A DNA stretch of 64,000 bases. Origin: JACVRW01 sp963771715. GTDB taxonomy: Bacteria > Actinomycetota > Thermoleophilia > Solirubrobacterales > Thermoleophilaceae. Of the stretch, positions 1 to 8,475 are shown piece after piece. Under the pieces are notes generated by a model. The model did no database searches and was not told the origin of the DNA. It saw only the letters and a program-made list of their open reading frames with translations. Position 1 is the stretch's first letter, and each line of letters begins with the position of its first letter. Where the stretch lies: assembly GCA_963771715.1 (NCBI GenBank), contig CAVYUQ010000006.1, positions 124,001 to 188,000 on the forward strand. The letters run 5' to 3'. The translations under genes were made by a program, and so were the position numbers.

Positions 1-30
1 GCACGGGCCGCCCGCCACGGCGTTACAGAA

Positions 31-1992
31 CTAGGGCTTCTCGGGCGAGTTGCCGCGCATCTCGGCGGTTCCGCCGGCCAGGCCTGGCCGCGGCAGCGTC
101 TTCGGCGCCCGCTCCGGCTTGCGCTCCGGCGCCTCGGGAGTGGGCGTGGGCGCCACCGGCACTGGCGGCTCCTCGGCGCCGAACACCTCTTCCTCGGACT
201 TGCCGTCCAGCAGCTCGATGAACTGCTCGCGCTCGATGGTCTCGCGGCGCAGGAGGATCTCGGAGGTCAGGTCGAGCGCCGGCCGGTGGCTCTCGAGCAC
301 CTCACGCGCAAGCTGGTGCGCCTCCTCGACGATGCGCCGGATCTCGTCGTCGATCTCGCGGGCGATCTCGTCGGAGTAGTCGGGCTCGGATGAGAACTCG
401 CGGCCCAGGAACGGCTGGCCGTGGTCGTGGCCGAACACGCGCGGGCCGAGCTTCTCGGACATGCCGAAGCGCATGACCATCTGCTTCGCGGTCGCGGTGA
501 CCTTCTCGAGGTCGTTGGAGGCGCCGGTGGTGACCTCGCCGAACACGATCTCCTCGGCGGCACGCCCGCCCAGCGTCATCGCCATCGTGTCCGAGAGCTC
601 CGCGCGCGTGGTGAGGAACTTGTCCTCGGTCGGCAGCGAGATCGTGTAGCCGAGCGCCTGGCCGCGCGAGATCACGGAGATCTTGTGGACCGGGTCGGTG
701 TTCTCGAGGTAGTGCGCCACCAGCGCGTGGCCCATCTCGTGGAAAGCCGTGACGCGGCGCTCCTTCTCGGACATCACGCGGGTCTTCTTCTCCGGCCCCG
801 CGATCACCCGCATGATCCCCTCCTCCAGCTGGAGGTGGTCGATCTCGCGCTTGCCCTGGCGGGCGGCCAGCAGGGCCGCCTCGTTCACGAGGTTCTGAAG
901 GTCGGCGCCGGTGAAGCCGGGCGTCTGGCCGGCGAGCACGTCTAGGTCGATCGCCTTGGCGAGCGGCTTGCCGCGCGTGTGCACCTCGAGGATCTTCTGG
1001 CGGCCCTTGCGGTCGGGCCGGTCCACCACGATCTGGCGGTCGAAGCGGCCCGGGCGCAGCAGCGCCGGGTCGAGGATGTCGGGCCGGTTCGTGGCGGCGA
1101 TAAGGATGATGTTGTCCTTCATCTCGAAGCCGTCCATCTCGACGAGCAGCTGGTTCAGCGTCTGCTCGCGCTCGTCGTGACCGCCGCCGAGGCCGGCGCC
1201 GCGGTGGCGGCCGACCGCGTCGATCTCGTCCATGAAGATGATGCAGGGGGAGTTCTGCTTGGCCTGCTCGAAGAGGTCACGCACGCGCGAGGCGCCCACG
1301 CCGACGAACATCTCGACGAAGTCCGAGCCGGAGATCGAGAAGAAGGGCACGCCGGCCTCGCCCGCGACAGCGCGCGCCAGCAGCGTCTTGCCGGTGCCCG
1401 GCGGGCCGTAGAGCAGCACGCCCTTGGGGATGCGCGCTCCGAGCGCCTGGAACTTCTTGGGGTTCTCGAGGAACTCCTTGATCTCCTGGAGCTCCTCCAC
1501 CGCCTCGTCCACACCCGCCACATCGCGGAAGGTGATCTTCGGAGCGTCCACCGACATCCGCTTCGCGCGCGACTTCCCGAAGGACATCACCTTCGAGCCG
1601 CCGCCCTGCATCTGGTTGATGATGAACAGCCAGAACAGCAGGAAGATCACAAAGGGAAGGATGTAGGTGAGCGCCGTGAGCCAGCCCGAGCCGCCCTTCG
1701 GCTTGACGTTGACCGTGGCATCTGAGGCCCGAAGCTGGTTGATCAGGCTCGGCTCGGTGTTGTCCGGATAGGCGGTCTGGTACTTCGTCTTGTCCCTGAG
1801 CTCCACGTCGACGCGGTTGTTCTTGGTGTTGAGCGTGGCGCTCTTCACCTGGCCCTTGTCGACCTGTGTGAGGAACTGCGAGTACGGCGGCGGCTCCGTC
1901 CTGTCCCCAGGGCTGATCAGCTTCTGGGCGAAGAAGGCCAGCACGACGACGATCAGGATGGGGAACGCGGCGCTCTTAAAGAATCTGCTCAA
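31..1992 (-). CDS. ftsH: ATP-dependent zinc metalloprotease FtsH
   Basis: Membrane-anchored AAA+ protease that extracts and degrades membrane and short-lived cytosolic proteins as a hexamer. The 653-aa product has all expected parts: a membrane segment at about residues 9-26, an extracytoplasmic domain to about 100, a second membrane segment at about 104-127, Walker A GPPGTGKT at 196-203, Walker B FMDEID ending near 257, and the zinc-binding HEMGH at 418-422 with the third ligand Asp at about 494. The C-terminus (about 613-653) is a Pro/Glu/Arg-rich tail, common in actinobacterial FtsH. The gene lies 84 nt downstream of hpt on the same strand, the usual hpt-ftsH order; tilS, often next to them, is 20 kb away here. 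Confidence 0.97.
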   Translation of the reverse strand: MSRFFKSAAFPILIVVVLAFFAQKLISPGDRTEPPPYSQFLTQVDKGQVKSATLNTKNNRVDVELRDKTKYQTAYPDNTEPSLINQLRASDATVNVKPKGGSGWLTALTYILPFVIFLLFWLFIINQMQGGGSKVMSFGKSRAKRMSVDAPKITFRDVAGVDEAVEELQEIKEFLENPKKFQALGARIPKGVLLYGPPGTGKTLLARAVAGEAGVPFFSISGSDFVEMFVGVGASRVRDLFEQAKQNSPCIIFMDEIDAVGRHRGAGLGGGHDEREQTLNQLLVEMDGFEMKDNIILIAATNRPDILDPALLRPGRFDRQIVVDRPDRKGRQKILEVHTRGKPLAKAIDLDVLAGQTPGFTGADLQNLVNEAALLAARQGKREIDHLQLEEGIMRVIAGPEKKTRVMSEKERRVTAFHEMGHALVAHYLENTDPVHKISVISRGQALGYTISLPTEDKFLTTRAELSDTMAMTLGGRAAEEIVFGEVTTGASNDLEKVTATAKQMVMRFGMSEKLGPRVFGHDHGQPFLGREFSSEPDYSDEIAREIDDEIRRIVEEAHQLAREVLESHRPALDLTSEILLRRETIEREQFIELLDGKSEEEVFGAEEPPVPVAPTPTPEAPERKPERAPKTLPRPGLAGGTAEMRGNSPEKP

Positions 1993-2076
1993 GCCAAAAC
2001 CTGCCTGCGAGTGAAACGCAAGCGTAGCAGTGGTGTAGCGGTCTAATTCCCTGTGTCGGCGCCGGAAACGGGGCCC

Positions 2077-2607
2077 TTAAGGCTCGTTCAGGACCGCCAC
2101 GTAGGGCAGGTTGCGGTAGCGCTCGGCGTGGTCGAGGCCGTAGCCGATCGCGAATTTGTTCGGGATCTCGAAGCCGACGTACCGAATCGGCATGTCCACC
2201 TCGCGCCGGTCGGGCTTGGTGAGCAGGGCGCAGACCTCCAGCGAGGCGGGTCCGCGGCCGCCCAGCATGCGGAACAGGTAGGAGAGCGTGAGGCCCGAAT
2301 CGACGATGTCCTCGACGATCAGGACGTGCCGGTCCTCGATCGAGGCGTCGAGGTCCTTGAGGATGCGAACGACCCCCGACGAGTCGGTGGACGAGCCGTA
2401 CGAGGAGACCGCCATGAAGTCGACCTCGCAATCCACGTCGATCTTGCGCATGAGGTCCGCAAGGAAGAAGACGGCACCCTTCAGCACGCCGATCAGGAGC
2501 ACGTCCTTGCCGGCGTAGTCCTTCGAGATCTGCTCGGCGAGCTCGCTGACGCGGTGCGCGAGCTCGTCGGGCTGGACGAGGATCTCTCCGACGTTGGGAT
2601 CGGCCAT
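2077..2607 (-). CDS. hpt: Hypoxanthine-guanine phosphoribosyltransferase
   Basis: Salvages hypoxanthine and guanine to IMP and GMP using PRPP, in the cytoplasm. The 176-aa length is normal for the type I PRTase family. The PRPP-binding loop VLIVEDIVDSGLT is at about residues 95-107 (acidic pair E99-D100), and the flexible loop SSYGSST at about 68-74. It sits upstream of ftsH on the same strand. The base products of the phosphorylases encoded 17-28 kb away would feed this enzyme. Confidence 0.95.
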   Translation of the reverse strand: MADPNVGEILVQPDELAHRVSELAEQISKDYAGKDVLLIGVLKGAVFFLADLMRKIDVDCEVDFMAVSSYGSSTDSSGVVRILKDLDASIEDRHVLIVEDIVDSGLTLSYLFRMLGGRGPASLEVCALLTKPDRREVDMPIRYVGFEIPNKFAIGYGLDHAERYRNLPYVAVLNEP

Positions 2608-2627
2608 CGAGGGCGAGAGATTAGCTC

Positions 2628-2677
2628 CGCGGGCATCCCTGCCCGCGATCTGATCGCAAGGGCGGCCTCCGGCCGCC
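2628..2677 (-). terminator. Tandem GC hairpins between LOG gene and hpt
   Basis: Two perfect inverted repeats lie back to back: an 8-bp stem with a 4-nt loop at 2628-2647 (CGCGGGCA/TGCCCGCG) and a 7-bp stem with a 3-nt loop at 2661-2677 (GGCGGCC/GGCCGCC). On the minus strand they directly follow the LOG-family stop codon and precede hpt. No U-tract follows, so they could be Rho-independent-like terminators, mRNA-stabilising hairpins, or REP-type palindromes. Confidence 0.5.
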
Positions 2678-2679
2678 TA

Positions 2680-3265
2680 CTAGGTCTCCTCGCGATCGAT
2701 CCACTTGGGCAGGACGGCATCGGGCTCGAACCCGCGCAGGCGCTCGAGCAGCGCACCTGGCTCGCGCTCGACCAGGAGCATGTCGCGGTGCTCCTCGCGC
2801 ACGAAGCGCTCCTCGACGGCGGTGGCGAGGAAGCCTTCGATGCCGTCGTAGTAGCCCTGCACGTTCAGCAGCGCGCACGGCTTTCGGTGCAGGCCGAGCT
2901 GGGCCCAGGTGTAGACCTCGAACAGCTCCTCGAGCGTGCCGAGCCCGCCGGGAAGAGCGACGAAGGCGTCCGCCAGCTCCGCCATCAGCGCCTTGCGCTC
3001 GTGCATCGAGCCCACGACGCGCATGTCAGTGACCTCGCGGGTGGGCGATCTCCCGGTCCACGAGCGCGCGCGGGATCACGCCGGTGATCTCGCCGCCCTC
3101 GGCGAGCACCGCGTCGGCGAGCGCGCCCATCAGGCCCACGCCGCCGCCGCCGTAGACCACCCCGATTCCGTCGGCCACGAGCAGCCGCGCGAGCTCGGTG
3201 GTGGCCTGCGCGTACTCCGGCCGGGCGCCGGGGCTGGCTCCACAGAAGACGCAGATTCGCCGCAT
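2680..3265 (-). pseudogene. LOG family protein (cytokinin-riboside monophosphate phosphoribohydrolase-like), one frameshift
   Basis: Rossmann-fold nucleotide-binding protein of the LOG/YgdH group; characterised members remove ribose 5-phosphate from nucleoside monophosphates. The N-terminal part begins at ATG 3265 with RRICVFCGASPG and runs through VVYGGGGVGLMG. The reading frame then breaks near 3036-3040, and the rest (MHERKALMAELADAFVALPG, then GLGTLEELFE) continues in another frame to 2680. The PGGxGTxxE signature is intact. Removing one base restores a continuous protein of about 195 aa, the family length, so a base-calling insertion is likely. It is divergent from the trpF homologue; starts are only about 30 nt apart. 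Confidence 0.8.
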
Positions 3266-3294
3266 CGCGAGGAGGCTAGTTTGTGAGGCCGCCG

Positions 3295-3983
3295 ATGAGA
3301 CCACCCACCCACACCCGCGTGAAGGTCTGCTGCATGAAGAGCATCGAGGAGGTGTGGATGGCGATCGACGCCGGGGCGTCGGCGGTCGGGCTGGTCTCGC
3401 CGATGCCGAGCGGCCCGGGGCCGATCTCGAACGAGAAGGCGGCCGAGATCGCGGCGGAGGTGCCGCCCGGCATCGATGCCTTCCTGCTCACGCCGCTTCA
3501 GGAGGTCGAGGCGCTGGTCGAGCAGAACCGGCTAGTGAAGGCCCGCGCGCTCCAGCTCGTCGACGCGCTCCCGCCCGGGGCTTATGCAGAGCTCCGGCGG
3601 GAGATGCCCGGTGTGAAGCTCGTTCAGGTCATCCACGTGACCGGGCCGGAGTCGGTCGAGCGAGGCAGTGAAGGTGGCGCCGGACGTCGACGCGATCCTC
3701 CTGGACTCCGGCAATCCCGCGCTTGAAGGTGAAGGAGCTGGGCGGCACGGGCCGGCGGCACGACTGGGCGCTCTCGCGCCAGATCCGCGAGCGCGTGGAC
3801 GTGCCGGTCTGGCTGGCGGGCGGCCTCAACCCCGACAACGCGCGCGAGGCGATCGACACGGTGGGCCCGTTCGCGCTCGACGTCTGCTCCGGCCTGCGCA
3901 CCGGCGAGGGCTACGACCTCGACCCGGAGAAGCTGGGGCGGTTCATGGCGGCGGTTGAGGGCGCGGGCGAACGACAGCATTGA
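3295..3983 (+). pseudogene. trpF: Phosphoribosylanthranilate isomerase (TrpF) homologue, two frameshifts
   Basis: TIM-barrel isomerase of tryptophan synthesis, converting N-(5-phosphoribosyl)anthranilate to CdRP. The N-terminal strand carries the catalytic Cys in a variant motif (KVCCMKS instead of KICGIT). Conserved stretches continue as GASAVGLVSPMPSGPGP, VKLVQVIHVTG, VDAILLDSG, GGTGRRHDW, WLAGGLNPDN and the phosphate-binding DVCSGLRTG. These lie in three successive frames, with breaks near 3662 and 3722, so two single-base indels (probably base-calling) must be corrected to obtain the roughly 228-aa protein. Start ATG 3295, or GTG 3283. No other trp gene is in the window; the variant motif may mark a paralogue with another substrate. 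Confidence 0.75.
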
Positions 3984-4010
3984 AGGGCGGGCCGAGGCGC
4001 CGCTTCATCA

Positions 4011-4057
4011 TCGAGTGTCGAGTTACTGGCGCTATAGGGGAGTAAGTCGACACTCGA
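4011..4057. terminator. Bidirectional hairpin between convergent trpF and deoB
   Basis: An 11-bp perfect inverted repeat, TCGAGTGTCGA (4011-4021) and TCGACACTCGA (4047-4057), is extended after one mismatch by 5 more pairs (4023-4027 with 4041-4045), leaving a 13-nt loop. It lies between the convergent stops of the trpF homologue and deoB and touches the deoB stop codon. Its AT-richer sequence stands out locally. Function as a shared terminator is inferred from position. Confidence 0.6.
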
Positions 4058-5206
4058 CTAGACGAACGGCTCGCCGGGCAGCTCCGGCGCGTCGCGGCCG
4101 GTGAGCCAGTGCAGCACGCTCGCCCCCACGTCCGAGAGCGGTCCGTCGTGGCGGCGGCCGTCGTTGCCGGCGAAGCGCGCCAGCAGCGGCGCGTACTCGC
4201 GCGTGTGGTCGGTGTGGTCCACGTTCGGGTCCACGCCGTGGTCGGCGGTCAGGATCAGCAGGTCGTCGTCGCGCAGCAGCTCGAGCCAGCGGCCCACGGC
4301 GGCGTCGATCTCCTTCAGCGCCTGGTGGAAGCCCTCGACGTCGTGGCGGTGCCCGTAGACCTGGTCGGTCTCCACGAGGTTCACGAAGATCAGGCCGCTG
4401 TCGAGGTCCTCGAGCAGGCGCGTGGTGGACGCGATTCCCTTGGCGTTGGTGGCGCCCTCGTGCTTCTCGGTGATCCCGACGCCGGCGAAGAGGTCGCGGA
4501 TCTTGCCCACGCCGTGCACCGGCAGCCCGGCGTCCTGGATCTCCTCGAGGTAGGAGCGGCCGGGCGGCGGCGCGGCGTAGTCGCGGCGGCCCTCGCGGCG
4601 GTGGAAGCTGCCCGGCTGGCCGTCGAACGGACGCGCGATCACGCGGCCCACCGCGTGCTCGCCGGTCATGACCTCGCGGGCCGCCTCGCACGCGGCCAGC
4701 AGCTCGGGCTCGGGCAGCACGTCCACGTGCGCCGCGAACTGGAGCACCGAGTCGGCCGACGTGTAGAGGATCACCTCACCGGTGGCCAGGTGGTGCTCGC
4801 CGAAGTCCTCGATCACCTCGGTCCCGCTGTAGGGACGGTTGCAGCAGAAGCGAAGGCCGGTGGCCTCCTCGAGCAGCTCGATCACCTCGGGCGGGAAGCC
4901 CTCCGGATAGGTGGGGAGCGCGTGCTGCGGCACCACGCCCATCAGCTCCCAGTGCCCGGTGGTGGACTCCTTCCCCGGCCCCTGCGGGTGGAGTCGCCCG
5001 TGGATCACCGGATCCGGTGCGGGCGGCACGCCCTCGAGCGGGATGATCGAGCCGAGGCCGAGCCGCTGGAGCGTGGGCAGGTCGAGCCCGCCGACCCGCT
5101 CGGAGAGGTGCCCGAGCGTGTTCGTGCCGGCATCGCCGTATGCGTCGGCATCCGGGAGCGCGCCCACTCCGCAGGCATCCATGACGATGACGGTCGCACG
5201 AGGCAT
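4058..5206 (-). CDS. deoB: Phosphopentomutase
   Basis: Interconverts (deoxy)ribose 1-phosphate and (deoxy)ribose 5-phosphate, linking the nucleoside phosphorylases to DeoC and the pentose phosphate pathway. An alkaline-phosphatase-superfamily enzyme of 382 aa: metal ligand in VIVMDACGVG (D10), catalytic Thr in KESTTGHWE (about T82), and C-terminal metal site LTADHGVDP followed by HTDHTREYAPLL. The start is ATG 5206, where homologues begin; upstream in-frame codons reach 5308 but would run into divergent deoC. It faces deoC with 44 nt between starts, so promoters must overlap. Confidence 0.95.
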   Translation of the reverse strand: MPRATVIVMDACGVGALPDADAYGDAGTNTLGHLSERVGGLDLPTLQRLGLGSIIPLEGVPPAPDPVIHGRLHPQGPGKESTTGHWELMGVVPQHALPTYPEGFPPEVIELLEEATGLRFCCNRPYSGTEVIEDFGEHHLATGEVILYTSADSVLQFAAHVDVLPEPELLAACEAAREVMTGEHAVGRVIARPFDGQPGSFHRREGRRDYAAPPPGRSYLEEIQDAGLPVHGVGKIRDLFAGVGITEKHEGATNAKGIASTTRLLEDLDSGLIFVNLVETDQVYGHRHDVEGFHQALKEIDAAVGRWLELLRDDDLLILTADHGVDPNVDHTDHTREYAPLLARFAGNDGRRHDGPLSDVGASVLHWLTGRDAPELPGEPFV

Positions 5207-5250
5207 TGCGCCGCGATTATGTCGATGCGCGGCTTCGCCATACTCAAGGG

Positions 5251-6138
5251 GTGATTCGTCGTCTCCCGCACGTCGACCGAGTCGGCATCGAGGAGCGCGC
5301 CGCGACACTCGGCAAGCGCTCGATCAAGACCAGCGCCAAGGAGCAGGGCATCCGCCTCGCGGTGTCGATGGTGGACCTCACCACGCTCGAGGGCTCCGAC
5401 ACGCCCGGCAAGGTGCGTCACCTGTGCGCCAAGGCGGTCTGCCCGGCGCCGAGCATCCCGGAGATCCCGTCGGTTGCGGCGGTGTGCGTCTACCCGTCGC
5501 TCGTGGGCGTCGCCCGCGAGGCGCTCGAGGGCACCGGCGTGCGAGCCGCGTCGGTCTCCACGGCCTTCCCGTCGGGACAGGCGTCGCTCGACGTGAAGCT
5601 CCGCGACACCGAGGATGCCGTGGCCGCCGGTGCCGAGGAGATCGACATGGTGATCTCCCGTGAGGCATTCCTCTCGGGCGACGACGCGCGCGTGATGGAG
5701 GAGATCGTGCGCGTGAAGGACGTGTGCGGCGACGCCCACCTGAAGGTGATCCTCGAGACCGCCGAGCTCGGCTCGTACGACCACGTGCGGCACGCGTCGA
5801 TGCTCGCCATGGAGGCGGGCGCGGACTTCATCAAGACCTCCACCGGCAAGGCAACCAGCGGGGCCACGCCCGGCGTGACGCTCGTCATGCTCGAGGCGAT
5901 CCGCGACTACTTGGAGCGCACGGGACGCGTGGTCGGGATGAAGGCGGCCGGCGGGGTCTCGACGAGCAAGGCGGCGCTGCATCGGCTGGTGCTCGTGAAG
6001 GAGACGCTCGGGGACGAGTGGCTCACGCCGGAGCGCTTCCGGATCGGCGCGTCGTCGCTCCTCAACGACCTGCTGATGCAGTACCAGAAGACCCAGACCG
6101 GGCGCTACGCGCGACCCGAGGACTTCTCGAAGGAGTAG
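5251..6138 (+). CDS. deoC: Deoxyribose-phosphate aldolase
   Basis: Splits 2-deoxyribose 5-phosphate into glyceraldehyde 3-phosphate and acetaldehyde, the last step of deoxynucleoside catabolism. Class I aldolase TIM barrel of 295 aa. The Schiff-base Lys lies in ADFIKTSTGK (about K195) and a second conserved Lys in VGMKAAGGV. The N-terminus is longer than in E. coli DeoC, as in many actinobacterial homologues. GTG 5251 is the only usable start downstream of the divergent deoB start. Two ALDH-family genes follow 2 nt downstream, forming an apparent three-gene operon that could remove the acetaldehyde. Confidence 0.94.
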   Translation: MIRRLPHVDRVGIEERAATLGKRSIKTSAKEQGIRLAVSMVDLTTLEGSDTPGKVRHLCAKAVCPAPSIPEIPSVAAVCVYPSLVGVAREALEGTGVRAASVSTAFPSGQASLDVKLRDTEDAVAAGAEEIDMVISREAFLSGDDARVMEEIVRVKDVCGDAHLKVILETAELGSYDHVRHASMLAMEAGADFIKTSTGKATSGATPGVTLVMLEAIRDYLERTGRVVGMKAAGGVSTSKAALHRLVLVKETLGDEWLTPERFRIGASSLLNDLLMQYQKTQTGRYARPEDFSKE

Positions 6139-6140
6139 CG

Positions 6141-7604
6141 GTGGCCACGCAGGAGCAGCGCACGAGCATCACCTGGGACTACGCGCCGGCGCCGGAGTCG
6201 CCCGACCACGTACGGCTGCGCGATTCGTACGGGCTGTTCATCGACGGGTCGTTCGTAGATCCGGGCGATGGCACGCGCGTGGCTTCGGTCAATCCGGCGA
6301 CCGAGGAGCCCGTCGCCGAGGTCGCCTTCGCCGGGCCGGAGGACGTTCGGCGCGCCGTTGAGTCCGCTCGGGCTGCCCAGCCTGGCTGGGCTGCACTCAG
6401 TGGGTTGGATCGAGGCAAGTACCTGTTCCGCGTGGCGCGGCTGATCCAGGAGCGCGCCCGCGAGCTGGCGGTGGTCGAGTCGATGGACGGCGGCAAGCCG
6501 ATCCGCGAGTCGCGCGACGTGGACGTTCCGCTCGCCGCCGCGCACTTCTTCCACTACGCGGGCTGGGCCGACAAGGTCTCCTATGCGATGGGCGGGCGCG
6601 CCGCCGAGCCGCTCGGCGTGGCCGCGCAGATCGTGCCGTGGAACTTCCCGCTGCTGATGGCGGCCTGGAAGCTGGCGCCCGCGCTGGCCGCCGGCAACAC
6701 CGCGGTGCTGAAGCCCGCGGAGACCACGCCCGTCACCGCGCTTCTGCTCGCAGAGATCCTGCAGGAGGCCGAACTGCCGCCGGGCGTCGTGTCGATCATC
6801 CCGGGCGACGGCGCCACCGGCGCGGCGCTCGTGCGCGACCCCGACATCGACAAGGTGGCGTTCACCGGCTCGACCGGGGTCGGCAAGGACATCCAGGCGG
6901 CGCTCGCCGGTCGCGGGATCTCGTTGACGCTCGAGCTGGGCGGCAAGTCGGCGAACATCGTGTTCGAGGACGCCGCGATCGACCAGGCGGTCGAGGGGAT
7001 CGTGAACGGCATCTTCTTCAACCAGGGCCACGTGTGCTGCGCCGGTTCGCGGCTGCTGATCCAGGAGAGCGTGGCGGAGACGGTGGTCTCGAAGCTCTGG
7101 GACCGGATGGGGCGCCTCCGCGTGGGTGATCCCCTGGACAAGAACACGGATGTCGGCGCCATCAACTCGCGCGAGCAGCTCGATCGGATCGAGGCGCTGG
7201 TTGCGAGCGGGGAGGAGGAGGGTGCCGTCAGGCGGACCGTGTCCTGCTCGCTGCCCGAGCGTGGGTTCTGGTTCGCGCCCACACTGTTCACGGACGTCGC
7301 GCCCGCCCACCGGATCGCGGCCGAGGAGATCTTCGGGCCGGTCGTTTCCGTCCTGACCTTCCGCACACAGGCCGAGGCGATCGAGAAGGCGAACTCCACG
7401 CCGTACGGGCTGGCGGCCGGCATCTGGACCGACAAGGGTTCGAAGGCCTTCGAGGTGGCCGCCGCGCTCGAGGCCGGAGTCGTGTGGCAGAACACGTACA
7501 ACAAGTTCGACCCGAGCGCCGCCTTCGGTGGCTACAAGGAGAGCGGCTTCGGGCGCGAGGGCGGGATGTCGGGCCTTCGCCCCTACCTCCGCGTTGCCCA
7601 ATGA
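6141..7604 (+). CDS. Aldehyde dehydrogenase family protein
   Basis: NAD(P)-dependent oxidation of an aldehyde to the acid. The 487-aa product has complete ALDH machinery: VPWNFPLLM at about 165-173, cofactor Lys in VLKPAETTP (about K191), FTGSTGVG, general base Glu in LELGGKS (about E265), catalytic Cys in NQGHVCCAGSR (about C299), and IFGPVVSV. GTG 6141 follows the deoC stop by two bases, with AGGAG in the deoC tail as ribosome-binding site. The deoC context suggests acetaldehyde or another deoxyribose-derived aldehyde as substrate; that is inference. Confidence 0.92.
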   Translation: MATQEQRTSITWDYAPAPESPDHVRLRDSYGLFIDGSFVDPGDGTRVASVNPATEEPVAEVAFAGPEDVRRAVESARAAQPGWAALSGLDRGKYLFRVARLIQERARELAVVESMDGGKPIRESRDVDVPLAAAHFFHYAGWADKVSYAMGGRAAEPLGVAAQIVPWNFPLLMAAWKLAPALAAGNTAVLKPAETTPVTALLLAEILQEAELPPGVVSIIPGDGATGAALVRDPDIDKVAFTGSTGVGKDIQAALAGRGISLTLELGGKSANIVFEDAAIDQAVEGIVNGIFFNQGHVCCAGSRLLIQESVAETVVSKLWDRMGRLRVGDPLDKNTDVGAINSREQLDRIEALVASGEEEGAVRRTVSCSLPERGFWFAPTLFTDVAPAHRIAAEEIFGPVVSVLTFRTQAEAIEKANSTPYGLAAGIWTDKGSKAFEVAAALEAGVVWQNTYNKFDPSAAFGGYKESGFGREGGMSGLRPYLRVAQ

Positions 7605-8428
7605 CCTCCCGCCTTCCCGTCCGCAAGACCTACAAGCTGTTCATCGGTGGCTCCTTTGTGCGCTCGGAGTCCGGGCGTTACGACCGCATTGAGGGGGAGC
7701 CCTCCGCCGTCAACATCCCCCGCGGATCGCGCAAGGACGTGCGTGATGCCGTGGCCGCCGCTCGCAAGGCGTCCGGTGGCTGGGCCGGGCGCACCGCCTA
7801 CAACCGCGGCCAGATCCTGTACCGCTTCGCCGAGGCACTGGAGTCGCGGCGCGCCGACATCGGCGCGCCGGCCGACGAGGTCGGCGAGGCCATCGACGTG
7901 CTCGTCCATTACGCCGGCTGGACCGACAAGTTCCAGCCCGTGCTCGGCGGGATCAACCCCGTCGCCGCTCCGTACCTGTCGTTCTCGGTGCCCGAGGCCA
8001 CCGGCGTCGTGGGCCTGGTGGCCCCCGACGAGCCCGCGCTGCTGGGCCTCGTGGCCGAGCTGGCGCCCGCCCTGGCCGCCGGCAACACCGTCGTAGCGGT
8101 GCTCTCCGAGGAACAGCCGCTCCCGGGGTTGGACCTCGGTGAGGTCTTGGGGATCTCGGACGTGCCGAGCGGCGTCGTGAACCTCCTGTCGGGCCGCCGC
8201 GCCGAGCTCGTGCCCGCCCTGGCCGGTCACCACGCGCTGAACGCAATCGTCGACGCCTCAGCCGAGGCCTCCCTCGGCGCCGAGATCGACAAACTGGCCG
8301 CCGAATCGGTCACCCGGGTGCGCCATGCGGCCCCAGCCACCAGCTACGCCACCGCCACGGCCGATCCCCTGAGCCGCCTCGAAGCCGTGACCGAGCTCAA
8401 AACCGCCTGGCACCCCGTCGGCGCCTAG
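7601..8428 (+). CDS. Truncated ALDH-like protein lacking catalytic residues
   Basis: The 275-aa product starts at ATG 7601, overlapping the upstream ALDH stop by 4 nt. Residues 7-190 clearly follow an ALDH N-terminal cofactor-domain pattern (KLFIGGSFVRSESG, YNRGQILYRFAEALE, HYAGWTDKFQ, LAPALAAGNT). However, the cofactor Lys is replaced (VVAVLSEEQP instead of VLKPAETTP), there is no FTGS or ELGGKS motif, and the whole catalytic Cys domain is absent. It therefore cannot work as a normal ALDH. Coding appears intact and codon use matches the neighbours, so it may be a partner subunit of the upstream enzyme or a decaying duplicate. Confidence 0.85.
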   Translation: MTSRLPVRKTYKLFIGGSFVRSESGRYDRIEGEPSAVNIPRGSRKDVRDAVAAARKASGGWAGRTAYNRGQILYRFAEALESRRADIGAPADEVGEAIDVLVHYAGWTDKFQPVLGGINPVAAPYLSFSVPEATGVVGLVAPDEPALLGLVAELAPALAAGNTVVAVLSEEQPLPGLDLGEVLGISDVPSGVVNLLSGRRAELVPALAGHHALNAIVDASAEASLGAEIDKLAAESVTRVRHAAPATSYATATADPLSRLEAVTELKTAWHPVGA

Positions 8429-8475
8429 TCACACCAGTCACCCACCCGTAACACGAAACGCCCGAAGCTCCGGGT

